Shown one piece after another: positions 6,862 to 15,170 of a DNA stretch of 27,166 nt. Position numbers and translations under genes: made by a program. A model generated the notes under the pieces. It did not search any database. It saw nothing but the letters and a program-made list of their open reading frames with translations, and was not told the DNA's origin. The DNA is from a virus. How positions within the stretch are numbered: position 1 is the stretch's first letter; each line of letters opens with the position of its first letter. Location: positions 1 through 27,166 of the IMG/VR virus record IMGVR_UViG_3300021519_000820, one strand, 5' to 3'.

Positions 6862-8012
6862 TATTTAAGTACCTTATTCAGTCTAGTAAAATGTCTACCA
6901 CCATCAAACGATGTAGTAAACCAAATTTGAATCATCTTGCGGAGCATATCTTTATCAACATACTTGGATGGAACTGCAAAATGATTAGCACAATTATGAC
7001 GAATGGACATTTCAGCAGTGAACTCATCAAAGCATAAAGCAGAGATTAATCCCGCTTTATTACCAGAAATGTTAACACCCTGACCTGAACGACAGAATGA
7101 CAATCCAAAATCACAATCATTGTTATTGATTAATGTAGCAGATTGGCTCACATAATCAAAGTAATCACACGGTTTATTTACATATGTACCACAATCAATA
7201 TATGGAATCTGGTACTCATTTAGAATTTCACGTGCTTGTTCTTTCAACTCAAAACCAGAATGATCACATGCTAGTGCAATTGGTTTTTGTCCAAATTTTG
7301 GTAGAACTCTATCACAGAAGAACTCAAATGTGGCAGGAGTACCAAGAATATGCATCTTCTCAGTATCGCATGCAGTAACTTTTAGTCCATCACGAATCAT
7401 AAAATTATAGATTGGTGCAATATAGTATTCACCTTTAATCAATAGTTGTTTATCAATCGCTTCCCATGCATATTTGAGAAACATTTCGCCAGTCTTGAAG
7501 TAATACAAACCAACGTTGGCGTGTTCACTAATGACTTCTTTTTCTACTACACGTGAAACAATACCACCTTCGCCAATGTCAGCATAACTATGATCAGGAC
7601 TATTGGCTAAAAATGTTAGCAAGAAACCGTCAGCATCACCGACACAATTGGGATTAAATTGTGGCCCAAAGTAAACATCGGGAGTGTAAATGTAAAGAGG
7701 TGTATCATTGTCAATATATCCTTCTGCAAGCAAACATGTCTCAAGGGCACCTTGAGTTATATGGTCAACGGAAATGATGGTGATATCTTCACCAAACTTT
7801 TGTTTCAGAATCTTATCAATACTGAAATTGTAAATATGATCCAGTCTTACGATAAAAATTAGGTTACACTCTGAGGTATCAACCGATTCTAGTGACCAAT
7901 CAATAACATGTTTGCCTTTAGCTAGAATCAGTGGCTTAGGCATCATGTAGCCAGCATCAATAAAACGCTGTGCTTTGCCTGCGATAGGCAAAAGTAAATT
8001 ATATTTTTTCAT
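6861..8012 (-). CDS. Sugar nucleotidyltransferase fused to RpiB-type sugar-phosphate isomerase
   Basis: The protein has 383 residues from the ATG at 8012, chosen over a TTG at 8027 because it overlaps the previous stop as ATGA and has a GGAAGAAAG ribosome site. Residues 1-235 form a GT-A-fold NTP transferase: LLLPIAGKAQRF (variant of the G-x-G-x-R loop), MPKPLILAKGKHVIDW, YIYTPDVYFG and an NVGLYYF segment. Residues about 244-383 are RpiB/LacAB-like: IALACDHSGFELKEQ (D250, H251), SFCRSGQGVNISGNKAG with Cys 307 at the usual catalytic position, RHNCANHFAV, and the end motif FDGGRHFTRLNKVL. Both halves look intact. It probably isomerises a sugar phosphate and activates the product or a related sugar; substrate unknown. 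Confidence 0.85.
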   Translation of the reverse strand: MKKYNLLLPIAGKAQRFIDAGYMMPKPLILAKGKHVIDWSLESVDTSECNLIFIVRLDHIYNFSIDKILKQKFGEDITIISVDHITQGALETCLLAEGYIDNDTPLYIYTPDVYFGPQFNPNCVGDADGFLLTFLANSPDHSYADIGEGGIVSRVVEKEVISEHANVGLYYFKTGEMFLKYAWEAIDKQLLIKGEYYIAPIYNFMIRDGLKVTACDTEKMHILGTPATFEFFCDRVLPKFGQKPIALACDHSGFELKEQAREILNEYQIPYIDCGTYVNKPCDYFDYVSQSATLINNNDCDFGLSFCRSGQGVNISGNKAGLISALCFDEFTAEMSIRHNCANHFAVPSKYVDKDMLRKMIQIWFTTSFDGGRHFTRLNKVLK

Positions 8013-8758
8013 TCTTCTTTCTTCCAATATACAGATGCACCATCAATAATAGACATTTTAGGATTGAAGTTATTTACTTTAGCATAATCTTCAATAGCCG
8101 CACGACAGTTTGGTAGTTGCCAATCATCAACAATAACATAACCACCAGTAGAAACTTTAGGATACATGTAGTTCAATACATCAATCGTAGACTCATACAT
8201 GTCACCATCTAAACGAAGCAACGCAATCTTGTCTGTATGATTAATCAGTTCAGGCATAGTATCACGGAAGAATCCTTTAACAAAAACTACACGATCATTC
8301 AATAGATTATAACGCTCAAAGTGTGACATAACTTGTTCACGTGAAACAGCTAGAAATTCATGAAGTGTATAATGATTATCACCATCATCAGCAGAATACT
8401 TAGGATCAGGTGGTGGTAGACCTTCAAATGAATCACAAACAAAAATCTTCCTATCTGTGATTTGATTGGCTTCAAAGATAGCATTCATAAAGATACAAGC
8501 ACCACCTCGCCAGACTCCAGTTTCCATGAAGTCTCCTGGAATGTTTTCTTCAAAGATTTTATCTGATAGAGTTTGAATGTTGCGAAGGCGTGTATCACCA
8601 ATCATTGTATGTGCTTGACTCGGCCAATCACCACCATTGGTACGTGCTTCTTCATCAAACTCTCCATCATTCCATGGAGCCATGCTAGGATCACAGTAGA
8701 TCATACCAGCCACACATTTGCGTACCATGTCTAAGTACAATTGTCTTAAATTACTCAT
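8009..8758 (-). CDS. TylF/MycF-type sugar O-methyltransferase
   Basis: This 249-residue protein has the hallmarks of macrocin O-methyltransferase (TylF/MycF) relatives. They include FMETGVWRGGACIFMNA as the SAM-binding loop, IFVCDSFEGLPPPDP, a long acidic insert (SADDGDNHYT), VVFVKGFFRDTMPEL, and LLRLDGDMYESTIDVL, where the D-G-D pair supplies Mg ligands and catalytic acid/base. VIVDDWQLPNCRAAIEDY follows. Length fits the family. It is expected to put a methyl group on a hydroxyl of a deoxysugar or polysaccharide unit. The start overlaps the PfkB gene end by 8 bases and the end overlaps the fusion gene by 4, so it is in the cassette operon. Acceptor sugar not deducible. Confidence 0.9.
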   Translation of the reverse strand: MSNLRQLYLDMVRKCVAGMIYCDPSMAPWNDGEFDEEARTNGGDWPSQAHTMIGDTRLRNIQTLSDKIFEENIPGDFMETGVWRGGACIFMNAIFEANQITDRKIFVCDSFEGLPPPDPKYSADDGDNHYTLHEFLAVSREQVMSHFERYNLLNDRVVFVKGFFRDTMPELINHTDKIALLRLDGDMYESTIDVLNYMYPKVSTGGYVIVDDWQLPNCRAAIEDYAKVNNFNPKMSIIDGASVYWKKEE

Positions 8759-9422
8759 TATATTTTCTAATCAAATCAGATGTGATGGAATGTGCCCAAT
8801 GTGCAGCGACTTCTTTTGTCCACCCCTTATGTATAGCATACAAAAATGATGATGCGAAGAAATCTCCTGCACCAAGAACATTGACATTTTGCACTTTCCA
8901 ATCTTCAGGCACAACAAAAGTTGTTTCCTTTTCTTTAGTTAGGATTTTACTATATTCGGGAGTGTGGAGAATTACACATCCTCTAACATTCTCACGTAAG
9001 AAATCAATGTCTTGACCATCTTCATCAGCGACAAACAAATAATCAATATATTGTAACAAATTTTTATCTTTGAGTGTAGTACCTTTACATGTATCAGCAC
9101 TAACAATACCACGAAGATCAGTAATAAAATCCATACTAGGCAACTCATTGATATACATGATATGTGAAATTTTAGATTCTTTGATTCTTGGATCAAATAT
9201 TTCTTTATTCAATTCAGCAATAGAACTGCGCTTACATTCTTTACGTTCAATATAAATGTTCGCTTCACCCAGTGTCAATGGAACTAAACCAACATCCAAA
9301 TTAGAATCAATAGTACTTAATGCTTTCCAACAGTTGGCGATACCACCAAGTGCCATCGTTTCAGACTGACCCTCAAAGATTGTATCATTAGTCAAGTGAC
9401 CATATAAAGTAATATCAAACAT
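8751..9422 (-). CDS. PfkB-family carbohydrate kinase, short
   Basis: This 223-residue protein starts MFDITLYGHLTNDTIFEG. The ALGGIANCWKAL segment corresponds to the PfkB N-terminal GG-x-x-x-N motif, and NVLGAGDFFASSFLYAIHKG carries the GAGD anion hole and catalytic Asp of the C-terminal signature. Typical PfkB kinases have about 300 residues; the segment between the two motifs is short, so part of the lid seems reduced. In the cassette it follows the KdsC-like phosphatase and precedes the O-methyltransferase. Kinases of this family phosphorylate heptose-7-phosphate in ADP-heptose synthesis (HldE N-domain), so a sugar or sugar-phosphate kinase role is likely. The substrate is not shown by the sequence. 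Confidence 0.8.
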   Translation of the reverse strand: MFDITLYGHLTNDTIFEGQSETMALGGIANCWKALSTIDSNLDVGLVPLTLGEANIYIERKECKRSSIAELNKEIFDPRIKESKISHIMYINELPSMDFITDLRGIVSADTCKGTTLKDKNLLQYIDYLFVADEDGQDIDFLRENVRGCVILHTPEYSKILTKEKETTFVVPEDWKVQNVNVLGAGDFFASSFLYAIHKGWTKEVAAHWAHSITSDLIRKYNE

Positions 9423-9955
9423 CAGAATTTCTCCTGTAAATCCAATTCATAAACTTTTTCAAGATGATCAATAAAGTCAAATACAGGAAGTTGTTCTGTT
9501 CTTTCAAGATGATCAAATAGTGCCATCACAAAATTCTGACCACCATATGTTAGACCAATCGCAACCTGTTTTACAATAGCAGGCGAATCTGTTGGACAGT
9601 ATGCTCTGCCAACTAATCGCATCAACTTGATATCAAAAATATCATCACCAGCAAATACAATTTCTTCTGGTTTAACATTATACTCTGTACAGAGCATTGA
9701 CAAATAATTAGACTTGTCGCTATGTGTACCATTCTGACGATTCACGTAGATATCAATGTTACGATTCTCAGCGATAGCAACATTAAATGGATCACCTGTT
9801 AAGAATACAACTTGAATTCCTAAAGCACGGAAGCGTTTGATAGCAGTCCAGTCTTTATCACAGAATGTTTTATGTCTGACAGTACCATCTTTATCATAGT
9901 ACTTTTTACCATCAGTCAATACACCATCTACATCTAATACAATTAATTTAACCAT
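9422..9955 (-). CDS. KdsC-like HAD phosphatase
   Basis: This 177-residue HAD protein starts MVKLIVLDVDGVLTDG, with nucleophile Asp 8 and acid/base Asp 10 followed by the GVLTDG typical of the cap-less KdsC/NeuN-type subclass. Motif II is VVFLTGD, and motif IV is FAGDDIFD with the Mg-binding acidic pair. Length matches KdsC (about 180). KdsC removes phosphate from KDO-8-phosphate; relatives act on 9-carbon sugar phosphates or on heptose bisphosphates. In this cassette it most likely removes a phosphate from an intermediate between the kinase and the nucleotidyltransferase. It overlaps its upstream neighbour by 8 bases (ATGGTTAA) and the kinase by one. Confidence 0.85.
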   Translation of the reverse strand: MVKLIVLDVDGVLTDGKKYYDKDGTVRHKTFCDKDWTAIKRFRALGIQVVFLTGDPFNVAIAENRNIDIYVNRQNGTHSDKSNYLSMLCTEYNVKPEEIVFAGDDIFDIKLMRLVGRAYCPTDSPAIVKQVAIGLTYGGQNFVMALFDHLERTEQLPVFDFIDHLEKVYELDLQEKF

Positions 9956-10682
9956 GGCTTCTCATTTTAAATTTTTTCAAAACATCTTGTCTATCAATAA
10001 ATCCAGATTCACGACCATAATGTTCTTTCAGAATCTTAGGATACTTATTGAACAAATAGTCATTCATCTCATTCATTGCTTTGGATTTATCATAGTAACT
10101 ATCACGAATAGGCTGATGAATAATACCACGATGAACAACATTCGCTGGACATTGAAATAAATCATAGAATGTTTTATCAATTCCCCAAGCAATCTCTAAG
10201 TCCCAATGACCAATGAACTTCATTAAAAACTTGAACTTCTCTTGTGTGAAGAAACATGAGCCCATTTCAATAAAGTTAGTCTCACTAAAATCACATGATG
10301 GATCATGAAACAATGGTTGATAGATTAAACTTGAATCGTGTGGCATTGATAACTGCCAGTATTGAAAGGTAAATGCATTTGCAAGTTCTAATCCTGTATT
10401 GAAGTCCTGATAACCAGTAATCAAGTCATCATCAACACAACCAATATATTGATACTTATCAATAGGAAAGACTTTAGATACTTCCTGTACTAACTGCCAT
10501 TTATGGCCTTTCATACGAATGATATGATCATATGAACCAGGTTCAGGTTCAAAGTCATTATACACTACAACAAGTGTTTCATACAATCGCTTGTTGTTTG
10601 TCCAACGCCAATGGTCTTCTTTTTTCCATCTTGGGTCGTGTGGCATTTCCATACCAACGGGACATATAATTAAATTATCCAT
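9948..10682 (-). CDS. Putative GT-A-like glycosyltransferase
   Basis: This 244-residue protein starts MDNLIICPVGMEMPHDPRWK. The segment YQYIGCVDDDLITGYQD contains an acidic triplet placed like the DxD motif of GT-A glycosyltransferases, after a predicted alpha/beta Rossmann-like half (VVVYNDFEPEPGSYDHIIRM). Conserved-looking aromatic and acidic residues follow, including FIEMGSCFFTQEKFKFLMKF and LEIAWGIDKTFYDLFQCP, which is like the region that positions the acceptor. It resembles DUF707-type proteins in my memory, but I cannot confirm this. It lies among other cassette GT candidates, overlapping its neighbours by 8 bases on each side. Donor and acceptor sugars are unknown. Confidence 0.65.
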   Translation of the reverse strand: MDNLIICPVGMEMPHDPRWKKEDHWRWTNNKRLYETLVVVYNDFEPEPGSYDHIIRMKGHKWQLVQEVSKVFPIDKYQYIGCVDDDLITGYQDFNTGLELANAFTFQYWQLSMPHDSSLIYQPLFHDPSCDFSETNFIEMGSCFFTQEKFKFLMKFIGHWDLEIAWGIDKTFYDLFQCPANVVHRGIIHQPIRDSYYDKSKAMNEMNDYLFNKYPKILKEHYGRESGFIDRQDVLKKFKMRSHG

Positions 10683-11367
10683 ATTTCGCTTTCACATCAG
10701 GATGTTTGCAGGGATGTTCTGGAACATTTGGTCTGCACAATGTATAAAAATTATTAACGTTACTTATCTGTGGATCCATACTCATCATATGAACATTATC
10801 AATTGACATACGAATCAATAGTTTATTAATCATACCATGAGTATCAGGATATTGTGTGCCTCTTGGCCATCCATATGTATCACGCATTGCAATCTTAACA
10901 TCAGGACTCAAACGATGAGGCCAAGCATAGAAACAATCACACGTAAACATAGCACTTTCCCACCATCCATCACCTTCCGGAAATAGAAAGTTTATTTTAT
11001 CCACATCCATTGACAACAAACTCATGTCTTGATGAAAATGAATATCAAATCTAGTGAAAATGATGAAGTCTAAATCTTCACCATCAAATGCATTATGTAA
11101 TGCAGATTTGGATGTGAATGCATCTGAAGTCTCAAAGTTAGATAAAATAACTTTTTTTGGATTTACTAGTCTGAAGAAATCTTTTTCTGTATTTAAATCA
11201 TCAAATGGATACGTTGAAGCATAAATTGATACATCATGTCCTACAGCTTTAATAGGCTGAATTAGAAATTGTTGAATGTTATCCCAACAATGCCTAAAGT
11301 CACGACTGAATCCAGTCTTGGGATCGGTACCTTCTGTGATACCATAGAATCCGATACCTATTTTCAT
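10675..11367 (-). CDS. Putative GT-A-like glycosyltransferase or accessory cassette protein
   Basis: This 230-residue protein starts MKIGIGFYGITEGTDPKTGF. The segment DLDFIIFTRFDIHFHQDM places an acidic residue after a hydrophobic strand in the style of a DxD/DxH metal site, and INFLFPEGDGWWESAMFTCD with FYAWPH follows. Similar TRFDI/V segments are seen in polysaccharide-locus proteins with a GT-A-like fold. No transmembrane helix or signal peptide is evident. It overlaps the C-methyltransferase upstream by 4 bases and the next gene by 8 (ATGGATAA). Coding is certain from context and length; the transferase assignment is an inference from the local motif and from the cassette. Confidence 0.55.
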   Translation of the reverse strand: MKIGIGFYGITEGTDPKTGFSRDFRHCWDNIQQFLIQPIKAVGHDVSIYASTYPFDDLNTEKDFFRLVNPKKVILSNFETSDAFTSKSALHNAFDGEDLDFIIFTRFDIHFHQDMSLLSMDVDKINFLFPEGDGWWESAMFTCDCFYAWPHRLSPDVKIAMRDTYGWPRGTQYPDTHGMINKLLIRMSIDNVHMMSMDPQISNVNNFYTLCRPNVPEHPCKHPDVKAKYG

Positions 11368-12611
11368 ACAGGATGATGTGCTACGTATCCAGATTCTTCA
11401 ACTTTGAATTTTGGAAAGTGTTGAACAAATGTATCTTCACCATCTGGTCGGGCAAGTTTAATCTTAGCAGTAATCTCTTTGTAGAAATTCCATGCAAGAG
11501 GAATGAATACCAAACCTTTTGAATCTTTAAAGTTCTCCAGATGTGATGATGCATAGATTGGAATGCCAAGTCCAGGAATAAACTTATTTTGTTTCAATGG
11601 ATTATCATCAATAACAAAGTCTGGTCCAATACAAGCGAAATTCATTAGTGTATTACCTTTAGCTGGTGCGCCATAACCAACAACAGTTTTGCCTTCTACT
11701 TTACATTTATTAATATAATCAGCAAAACGTGTAACGTTATGGAGACAATCTGCTTGATACTTATCATACGTCAGAGATGTGTATAGACCTTTTGCTGTCT
11801 CTAAGTCAATTAAATTCTTGATTGTTGCTTGTGCTTTTCTACCTTTAGATATAATGAAAATGTAACTCATGCCATGAACTGGAGATTTAACAACATCAAT
11901 CAAATTCAATCCAGCACGTTTACACAATGCATCAATTGATTTAATATTATAGAACGACAAGTGTTCGTGGTAAATTGTATCAAACTCACCATTGAGAATC
12001 ATATCACATTGTGATGTGGTTGCAAACATAACCGAATCATTGTGCATTACCTCTTTGACATTCTGGAGCAATTCCAGTTGATTGAAGTTGTGTGCAAAAG
12101 CATTTTGGCAGGTGATAACATCAAACTTGGTATGTTTGAATTCTTTACCCGTGAAGTAGCCACAGACAACTTTGTGTCTTGCGGAAGAAGTAGCAAACAA
12201 ATTTTCTGCTGGGTCAACACCATATGTTTCTGCGCCTTTATCTTGAAATGAATTTAACTGACTGCCATCGTTACAACCAATATCCAATGCTGTGATTGGA
12301 CGAGTACCATACTTTTCTGCGGCGAAGTCTGCGAACCAATCAAAATAATCTAATTGTGTTTTAGCAGTACCAGAGACATAGGAATAGTCCTTGAACATCA
12401 AGTCAGGATTAACCCGATGTGTTAGTTGTACGTGGTGGCAGTGGTCGCAACGATTGATTGCAAGAGGAAAATAAAGTTCCGTGTCATCTGCATTATCTTT
12501 ATATGAGTTTGCCAGTGGTTGATTACCCAAGTCTAATACTGGCACTAATGATGTATTGCCGCATGCAATACATTCATGAATCAAATCACAATCATTATTT
12601 AATCCAACCAT
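11364..12611 (-). CDS. Sugar C-methyltransferase (TylC3/NovU-like, three-domain)
   Basis: The protein has 415 residues from the ATG at 12611, which has GGAG eight bases upstream; an in-frame TTG at 12632 is less likely. The N-terminal part is a zinc-binding domain: CIACGNTSLVPVLDLGNQPL with a second pair NRCDHCHHVQL. The middle is a class I SAM domain: ALDIGCNDGSQLNSF, YGVDPAENL and VITCQNAFAHN, with the YHEHLSFYN segment typical of this family's catalytic region. The C-terminal part has VVGYGAPAKGNTLMNF and DFVIDDNPLKQNKFIPG, a Rossmann-like domain of the same family. These enzymes methylate a carbon of an NDP-keto-deoxysugar, fitting the 4,6-dehydratase-like gene directly upstream. Confidence 0.9.
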   Translation of the reverse strand: MVGLNNDCDLIHECIACGNTSLVPVLDLGNQPLANSYKDNADDTELYFPLAINRCDHCHHVQLTHRVNPDLMFKDYSYVSGTAKTQLDYFDWFADFAAEKYGTRPITALDIGCNDGSQLNSFQDKGAETYGVDPAENLFATSSARHKVVCGYFTGKEFKHTKFDVITCQNAFAHNFNQLELLQNVKEVMHNDSVMFATTSQCDMILNGEFDTIYHEHLSFYNIKSIDALCKRAGLNLIDVVKSPVHGMSYIFIISKGRKAQATIKNLIDLETAKGLYTSLTYDKYQADCLHNVTRFADYINKCKVEGKTVVGYGAPAKGNTLMNFACIGPDFVIDDNPLKQNKFIPGLGIPIYASSHLENFKDSKGLVFIPLAWNFYKEITAKIKLARPDGEDTFVQHFPKFKVEESGYVAHHPV

Positions 12612-13633
12612 CTTGTGTTCTCCAAATACCAATCACTCACTTGTTTAATTCTATCACTAAATGCAATCTTAGGTTCCCAACCCAACGAACGCATCAAATC
12701 ACCACTCAGAGCATAACGCAAGTCATGACCTGGGCGTGAGTTATGAAAGTCAATCATTTCATATACCAATTCTTTACCTTGTGCATCAGCAACCATCTTA
12801 GCAAGAGTTAAGTTATCAACTTCTTCCTTACCAACGATGTTGAACTTAGGACATTTTGCATGACCATAATCCATTGGAATCTGTGGCTTATTTGTTACTA
12901 AGAATAATAATGCATCGGCTACGTCTGCGGCGTGAATGTAGAATCTACTGCCAGCATGTGTTTTAGTTGCATCGGAGTGAATGAAAATCTTTTCACCTTT
13001 ACGAACTCTATCAACACATAATGGAATAAACTTCTCAGGAGTTTGACGTTCACCAAATACATTCATTGTATGTGTAACAATGATCGGAAGTTTATAAGTG
13101 TTTTCATATGCAACACACAACTCCTCACCGGCTGCTTTAGATGCAGAGTAAGGATTAGTTGAATTGTATCTATCACGTTCTCCGTATGCGACACCAGGAG
13201 GTGCAACACCAAAGATTTCATCTGTACTGAAATACAAAAATGTTTCCATATTGTATGGAAGTTTACGTGCAAACTCTAGCAAGTGTGCAGTACCAATGGT
13301 GTTGTCTAAGATAAACTCCATCGGATGTGTAATAGACCTGTCAACATGTGATGATGCGGCCAAGTGTAATACAATATCAACATTACCATGTTTATGAATG
13401 AAATTTTGAACGAGAGGATTAATCTCAGCTTTCAAGTCATGGAATACAATATTAACACGCTTTCTTTCTTCCACATTATATTTCTCCATGATCTCATGTA
13501 TACGATTGAGATTACCTGAAAAATCTAATCTATCAAGTGTTGTGATTTTCCAATCAGTTTTACTCATCAGCAAATCAACAACATGGTGTGCGATAAAGCC
13601 ACATCCACCAGTAATTAAAACATGTTTACTCAT
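12599..13633 (-). CDS. NDP-sugar 4,6-dehydratase/epimerase (RmlB-like SDR)
   Basis: This 344-residue extended SDR enzyme starts MSKHVLITGGCGFIAHHVVD with the NAD-binding TGGxGFI motif. Further motifs are VLHLAASSHVDRSI, FLYFSTDEIFGVAP (the S/T-D-E triad typical of 4,6-dehydratases) and NPYSASKAAGEEL with catalytic Tyr and Lys. The C-terminal part includes TMNVFGERQTPEKFIPLCV and PGHDLRYALSGDLMRSLGW, the second being the RPGHDxRYA signature of dTDP-glucose 4,6-dehydratases. It should make a 4-keto-6-deoxy NDP-sugar that feeds the C-methyltransferase. It overlaps the upstream gene by 8 bases (ATGAGTAA) and the methyltransferase by 13. Nucleotide preference is unresolved. Confidence 0.9.
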   Translation of the reverse strand: MSKHVLITGGCGFIAHHVVDLLMSKTDWKITTLDRLDFSGNLNRIHEIMEKYNVEERKRVNIVFHDLKAEINPLVQNFIHKHGNVDIVLHLAASSHVDRSITHPMEFILDNTIGTAHLLEFARKLPYNMETFLYFSTDEIFGVAPPGVAYGERDRYNSTNPYSASKAAGEELCVAYENTYKLPIIVTHTMNVFGERQTPEKFIPLCVDRVRKGEKIFIHSDATKTHAGSRFYIHAADVADALLFLVTNKPQIPMDYGHAKCPKFNIVGKEEVDNLTLAKMVADAQGKELVYEMIDFHNSRPGHDLRYALSGDLMRSLGWEPKIAFSDRIKQVSDWYLENTRWLD

Positions 13634-14324
13634 TAATTATCACTCCTGTTGGTGCAATAGCACCTTCTAATCCTATAGGTTCAACTGTTGTCCACTTATG
13701 CTTATTCAACACTTTGTAATATGCGTGTTCAACGTCAATATTATGTTTAGACATTTCATCAAGTATATTATATATCTCTTTACTGAAAATGTCAAGCAAA
13801 TTTGCATCCATATGCCACAATCTTAGCTCAAATATTCTATCTACTCCAGCCGATTCTTGATGTGTCTTAGGCATCCAAGAGTTAACTGTTGGTAAGAATA
13901 CGAATGAATCTTTAAAGTCTTCACGATCTGGTACAAAACTATCATTGAGTTTATATCTACCAGAAATTTTGTAGAAACGTTTAAACTGAATATCAGCAGT
14001 TTTACGGTAATCATTAAATGCATTTAACAACATAATGAATCCCAAAGTTTCAGCTAAACTTCTCTGACCAGCATCAGACAAAAGTTGAATATTATCATTG
14101 ATACCAGTCCAATAATATTTAACACCAAGTTGCATCAACTTAGCAACATATTCTGGATTAGGTTCAGAATATGAAGTATCAAACATAAACTTCATATTGT
14201 TTGGACAACACTTATCTATGGATTCAACTGTCTCTAATGTCTGTGCGAATCGCTCATCATTATTGAATACAGATAACTGTTTAACATTTAAAGCAGAACC
14301 AATAAAAAAAACACCATCAAGCAT
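13626..14324 (-). CDS. Putative polysaccharide-locus glycosyltransferase-like protein
   Basis: This 232-residue protein starts MLDGVFFIGSALNVKQLSVF. A segment with RFYKISGRYKLNDSF matches a K-x-S-G-R-Y-x-L motif that I associate with GT-A-like proteins of capsule and O-antigen loci. The preceding part (NNMKFMFDTSYSEPNPEYV, then LGFIMLLNAFNDY) is alpha/beta in appearance. The C-terminal end includes ELRLWHMDANLLDIFSKEIY and a GLEGAIAPTGVI segment. No signal peptide or membrane helix is seen. It is the second gene of the cassette and overlaps both neighbours by 8 bases. The family is not securely identified. Confidence 0.6.
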   Translation of the reverse strand: MLDGVFFIGSALNVKQLSVFNNDERFAQTLETVESIDKCCPNNMKFMFDTSYSEPNPEYVAKLMQLGVKYYWTGINDNIQLLSDAGQRSLAETLGFIMLLNAFNDYRKTADIQFKRFYKISGRYKLNDSFVPDREDFKDSFVFLPTVNSWMPKTHQESAGVDRIFELRLWHMDANLLDIFSKEIYNILDEMSKHNIDVEHAYYKVLNKHKWTTVEPIGLEGAIAPTGVIINE

Positions 14325-15153
14325 AACGTGCCTCTATGACTTTTCTCCATTCTGGAACTCTATCGTATTGATGAACAATTGTAAACTCTTTGAATTTTGA
14401 TGTAGTAACTCTATGCTCATGCATCATAGGAGTTGGCTCAAGTAAGAATGGTCTGAACGATTCAATCTTACTTGGATCACCCGTTGTACCAAGTTGACAT
14501 GCCCATCCATCTTCAGACTTCATATACTTAGAAGTATGGAGATATGGATGCTGTGATATCATAAAGTTGAATGTAGATTGGTCACAGATTGGAATAGGTC
14601 TGTTGATTGCTGATGTGAAAATGTTGATACACAAATCACGCAATGCATATGCACGTCCACCTAGAACACCAACATTATAAATTTCATTATCTTTAAACTT
14701 ATCATGGATGTATGGTCCATAAGTTTCAAGCAAGTTTTGGTTGCCCCAAGATTCATCTTTGTACTTTAGACTTTCGGATGCGAATAGCATGTTCTTGTCA
14801 CCAATGTTGGCTTCAATGAATGCCATTGGATCTTTCTGAAACACAACATCTTTCACATCAGTAGTGACAGCGAATCTATGTTCGTTTGTTCGGAGATATT
14901 CGTAGATGTGTAGGAAACGTTCTACGTGAACAGGAATCTTTCCGTGATTATACACAAGATTGCCTTGTGCGTCCTGTTCAAAGCCAATGATTTTGAATCC
15001 TGCGTCAGCAACACGCTTGGCGGTATCAAAATCACAGTTCATCAGAATAAGGACTTTGTCTCCTTCAAATCCTGACTTGTTGATTGAGTTAATCCAATAT
15101 TTTAAAGTGTCCCAAGTATATCCGGTACTTGCTCCGATAATCACATCTTTCAT
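14317..15153 (-). CDS. Putative glycosyltransferase (GT-A/GT8-like)
   Basis: This 278-residue protein starts MKDVIIGASTGYTWDTLKYW and opens the glycan cassette. The segment HRFAVTTDVKDVVFQKDPMA contains D-V-K-D at the position of the metal-binding DxD of GT-A enzymes, followed by FASESLKYKDESWGNQN and the NVGVLGGRAYALRDLCINIF segment typical of GT8-type and related glycosyltransferases. A downstream CDQSTFNFMISQ segment and a late MMHEHRV add acidic and His residues that could complete the active site. A ribosome site (AAAAGGA) precedes the ATG. Acceptor and donor are unknown. Confidence 0.7.
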   Translation of the reverse strand: MKDVIIGASTGYTWDTLKYWINSINKSGFEGDKVLILMNCDFDTAKRVADAGFKIIGFEQDAQGNLVYNHGKIPVHVERFLHIYEYLRTNEHRFAVTTDVKDVVFQKDPMAFIEANIGDKNMLFASESLKYKDESWGNQNLLETYGPYIHDKFKDNEIYNVGVLGGRAYALRDLCINIFTSAINRPIPICDQSTFNFMISQHPYLHTSKYMKSEDGWACQLGTTGDPSKIESFRPFLLEPTPMMHEHRVTTSKFKEFTIVHQYDRVPEWRKVIEARYA

Positions 15154-15170
15154 AATATAGTCCTTTTAGT

